Assembly (NCBI GenBank): GCA_910587305.1
Contig: CAJUKV010000036.1
Location: forward strand, 1 to 34,531
Source of the DNA: an uncultured Lachnospiraceae bacterium
GTDB lineage: Bacteria; Bacillota; Clostridia; Lachnospirales; Lachnospiraceae
Direction of reading: 5' to 3'
Length of the DNA: 34,531 bases
The notes beneath the pieces are model-generated. The model searched no databases and was not told where the DNA came from. It saw only the letters and a list, made by a program, of their open reading frames with translations. Of the stretch, positions 32,842 to 34,531 are shown one piece after another. The first letter of the stretch is position 1. Each line of letters starts with the position of its first letter. The position numbers and the translations under genes were made by a program.

Positions 32842-32870
32842 ATTATAGCGTATCTGCCCGGAAAGGACAA
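32842..32870 (-). promoter_or_regulatory. Sigma-A type promoter of the DUF3237 gene
   Basis: On the minus strand: -35 TTGTCC (32865-32870), 17-base spacer, -10 TATAAT (32842-32847, perfect). Confidence 0.75.
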
Positions 32871-32917
32871 TGCCTCCCTGTACCGCCTTTTCCGCTTTAA
32901 CCGCACTTTAATCGCAC

Positions 32918-32969
32918 AAAAAAGGACTTTCGATACAAGATAAAAATAATCTGCCTTATATCAAAGTCC
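32918..32969 (-). terminator. Intrinsic terminator after ugd
   Basis: On the minus strand GGACTTTGATA (32959-32969) pairs with TATCGAAAGTCC (32924-32935) with one bulge, followed by TTTTTTG. Long AT-rich loop. Confidence 0.8.
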
Positions 32970-33016
32970 CTAAGAAATTCTCTATGAAATTTCGCCCGGC
33001 CTGCTGCCTGTAAAAA

Positions 33017-34231
33017 TTAATCCGTCAGAAATATATCCCGCGTATACACCTTCTCCATCACATCCTCCAGCTCCTTTTCCCTTCTGTTGGATATGATCAG
33101 TTCGCATTGATTTTTGAATTCCTCTAAATTTCTCTCCACCCGGCTCCCGAAAAATGTGTCCTCCTTTAAGGACGGCTCATAGACGATTATCTCCACCCCT
33201 TTCGCCTTAAGCCGCTTCATGATCCCCTGGATGGAGGACTGCCGGAAGTTGTCGGAATGGGCTTTCATGGTCAGCCTGTATATCCCCGCCGTGCATTTCT
33301 GCCCGGATGCGCTTTTTTCCTGAAAATGTATTTTTTTCAGGATTTGCTCCGCTATGAAATCCTTCCTTGTCCTGTTGGCCTCCACGATTGCCCCTATGAT
33401 GTTGTTGGGCACATGGCTGTAGTTTGCCAAAAGCTGTTTGGTGTCCTTGGGCAGGCAGTAGCCCCCGTATCCAAAGGACGGGTTGTTATAGTGGGCGCCT
33501 ATTCTGGGGTCAAGGCAGACTCCCCTTATTATCTGTTCCGTGTTAAGCCCCCTCACCTCCGCATAGGTGTCCAGCTCGTTAAAGTAGGCCACCCGGAGCG
33601 CTAAGTAGGTGTTGGCAAAGAGTTTCACCGCCTCCGCCTCGGTGGGCTCCATAATCAGGATGTCTATGTCTTTTTTCAGCGCCCCCTGTGCCAGCAGGGC
33701 GGTGAACTGCTCCGCCTTCTTTAAGGATTCCTTATCATCCTTGTGGGCCCCTGCAATGATCCTTGAGGGATAAAGGTTGTCGTATAACGCCCTTCCCTCC
33801 CTTAGGAATTCGGGGGAGAACAGGATATGGGCTCCGCTGTATTTTTTCCCCATCTGTTCCGTAAAGCCTACGGGCACCGTGGATTTGATTACGATGCAGG
33901 CGGATGGGGTTACTTCCAGCGCCTGTCCGATGACGGACTCCACGGACGATGTGTCAAAATAGTTTTTCTCCGGGTCGTAGTTGGTGGGCGTTGACACAAT
34001 CACAAAATCGGCGTCCTTATATGCCTGTTTTCCCTCCGTGACGGCCCTTAAATTCAAAGCTTTATGCGCCAGGTATTCTTCCAGCTCTTTATCCCGGATG
34101 GGGGATCTGCGCCGGTTTATCATCTCTACCTTCTCCGGCAGGATGTCCACCGCCCATACCTCGTTGTGCCGGGCCAGCAGTACGGCGTTTGACAGCCCTA
34201 CATAGCCGGTTCCCGCTACCGCTATCTTCAT
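33017..34231 (-). CDS. ugd: UDP-glucose 6-dehydrogenase
   Basis: Oxidises UDP-glucose to UDP-glucuronate with two NAD+. 404 residues, the short bacterial form. NAD site MKIAVAGTGYVGLSNA at the start; STPTNYDP; KSTVPVGFTEQM; FSPEFLREGRALYDNLYPSR; EAVKLFANTYLALRVAYFNE; and catalytic Cys259 in FGYGGYCLPKDTKQL. GGAGG lies eight bases before the ATG. The gene upstream on the same strand appears to be a UDP-glucuronate decarboxylase, so the pair would make UDP-xylose for surface polysaccharide. Local G+C is higher than in the flanking minus-strand genes around 8-11 kb, which may reflect polysaccharide-locus origin. Confidence 0.95.
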   Translation of the reverse strand: MKIAVAGTGYVGLSNAVLLARHNEVWAVDILPEKVEMINRRRSPIRDKELEEYLAHKALNLRAVTEGKQAYKDADFVIVSTPTNYDPEKNYFDTSSVESVIGQALEVTPSACIVIKSTVPVGFTEQMGKKYSGAHILFSPEFLREGRALYDNLYPSRIIAGAHKDDKESLKKAEQFTALLAQGALKKDIDILIMEPTEAEAVKLFANTYLALRVAYFNELDTYAEVRGLNTEQIIRGVCLDPRIGAHYNNPSFGYGGYCLPKDTKQLLANYSHVPNNIIGAIVEANRTRKDFIAEQILKKIHFQEKSASGQKCTAGIYRLTMKAHSDNFRQSSIQGIMKRLKAKGVEIIVYEPSLKEDTFFGSRVERNLEEFKNQCELIISNRREKELEDVMEKVYTRDIFLTD

Positions 34232-34401
34232 TTTCTTTTCCTCCCGCGTTTTTCTGCTTTTATCTGCTGCTTGAAATTTTATATCACTGTTTGGTAGCTC
34301 CGCGGCTGCAGGCATAAATCTTTTAAAATCAGCATTCGACAGCCGCAGGGGTTTTGCACTTCCGGACTATTTTTTACGGCCAGACCGGACCTTCCGGCCG
34401 G

Positions 34402-34531
34402 CTATCCATTTATGCCACAGTCCCTCTCTATGGCCTCCTTAAAGTACGCAATCGTCTTTACAAGCCCCTCTTCCAGCGGTATGGAAGGCTCCCACCCCAG
34501 CTCTTTCTTCGCAAGCTCTATCACCGGCTTC
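34402..34531 (-). CDS. NAD-dependent epimerase/dehydratase, 3' end only (probable UDP-glucuronate decarboxylase)
   Basis: The last 43 codons of a gene that enters from beyond the window: KPVIELAKKELGWEPSIPLE, then EEGLVKTIAYFKEAIERDCG and a TAG stop. AKKELGWEP..PLEEGL.KTI.YF is the typical C terminus of extended short-chain dehydrogenases, closest to UDP-glucuronate decarboxylase (UDP-xylose synthase) by memory. Placement just upstream of ugd on the same strand supports this. The catalytic part is not in the window, so the exact reaction is uncertain. Confidence 0.8.
   Translation of the reverse strand, partial: KPVIELAKKELGWEPSIPLEEGLVKTIAYFKEAIERDCGING

Noticed and set aside
34316..34401. 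Terminator between the epimerase 3' end and ugd
   Set aside because: A CCGGA/TCCGG hairpin is present on the minus strand but is followed by GTAAAAAATAG rather than a T-tract, so co-transcription is as likely.

Overview
The window looks like a chromosomal segment of a Gram-positive anaerobe of the Clostridia, most probably Lachnospiraceae. The reasons are moderate G+C content, strong AGGAGG-type ribosome binding sites, sigma-A type promoters, and genes typical of that group (DUF4317, DUF6106, UPF0735 ACT protein, AmmeMemoRadiSam genes, and GlnRS together with GatCAB). The family assignment is inference. No rRNA, tRNA, phage structural gene, transposase or CRISPR array was found. Most genes are on the minus strand; only three convincing genes are on the plus strand (11334-12200, 22461-23048, 23364-24785).

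Layout. 1-8480 (minus): a MocR-type regulator, a DUF2225 zinc-ribbon protein, glutaminyl-tRNA synthetase, a sensor protein with GAF and PAS domains but no output domain, IMP dehydrogenase, and a small DUF6106-type membrane protein. 8480-11098: a large YfhO-type membrane protein. 11334-12200 (plus): a single-pass membrane protein. 12321-16977 (minus): an aspartate-family amino acid cluster of UPF0735 ACT protein, homoserine dehydrogenase, an ApgM-like enzyme proposed elsewhere to be a homoserine kinase, and aspartate kinase; this could carry aspartate to phosphohomoserine. 17184-18551: a MATE transporter. 18717-21911: gatC-gatA-gatB, tightly spaced, for tRNA-dependent amidation.

22236-23048 (plus) is the most unusual locus. 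A near-consensus promoter drives a roughly 145-nt structured RNA ending in a strong intrinsic terminator. Fifteen bases further on is a start codon for a PBECR4-type (BECR-fold nuclease-like) protein. This resembles either a riboswitch/attenuator or a type III toxin-antitoxin arrangement. A membrane-anchored lipase follows and converges on a carboxylesterase across a long hairpin terminator.

24969-34531 (minus): carboxylesterase, ANT(6)-like nucleotidyltransferase, a half-length DUF4317 protein, the AmmeMemoRadiSam pair (radical SAM enzyme, and a LigB-AMMECR1 fusion), an MBL-fold hydrolase, a DUF3237 protein, UDP-glucose 6-dehydrogenase and the 3' end of a probable UDP-glucuronate decarboxylase (UDP-xylose route).

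The intergenic DNA holds several families of short structured repeats. One is a composite element with nested hairpins whose stems differ in sequence between copies but keep pairing (near 1-60, 1543-1690, 4476-4632, 26647-26776). A second is a leader repeat with an ACAAATTT core and a GCCC/GGGC hairpin (near 6345, 27660, 31012, 32801). A third is a 161-bp MITE-like hairpin inside the AmmeMemoRadiSam operon (29438-29598).
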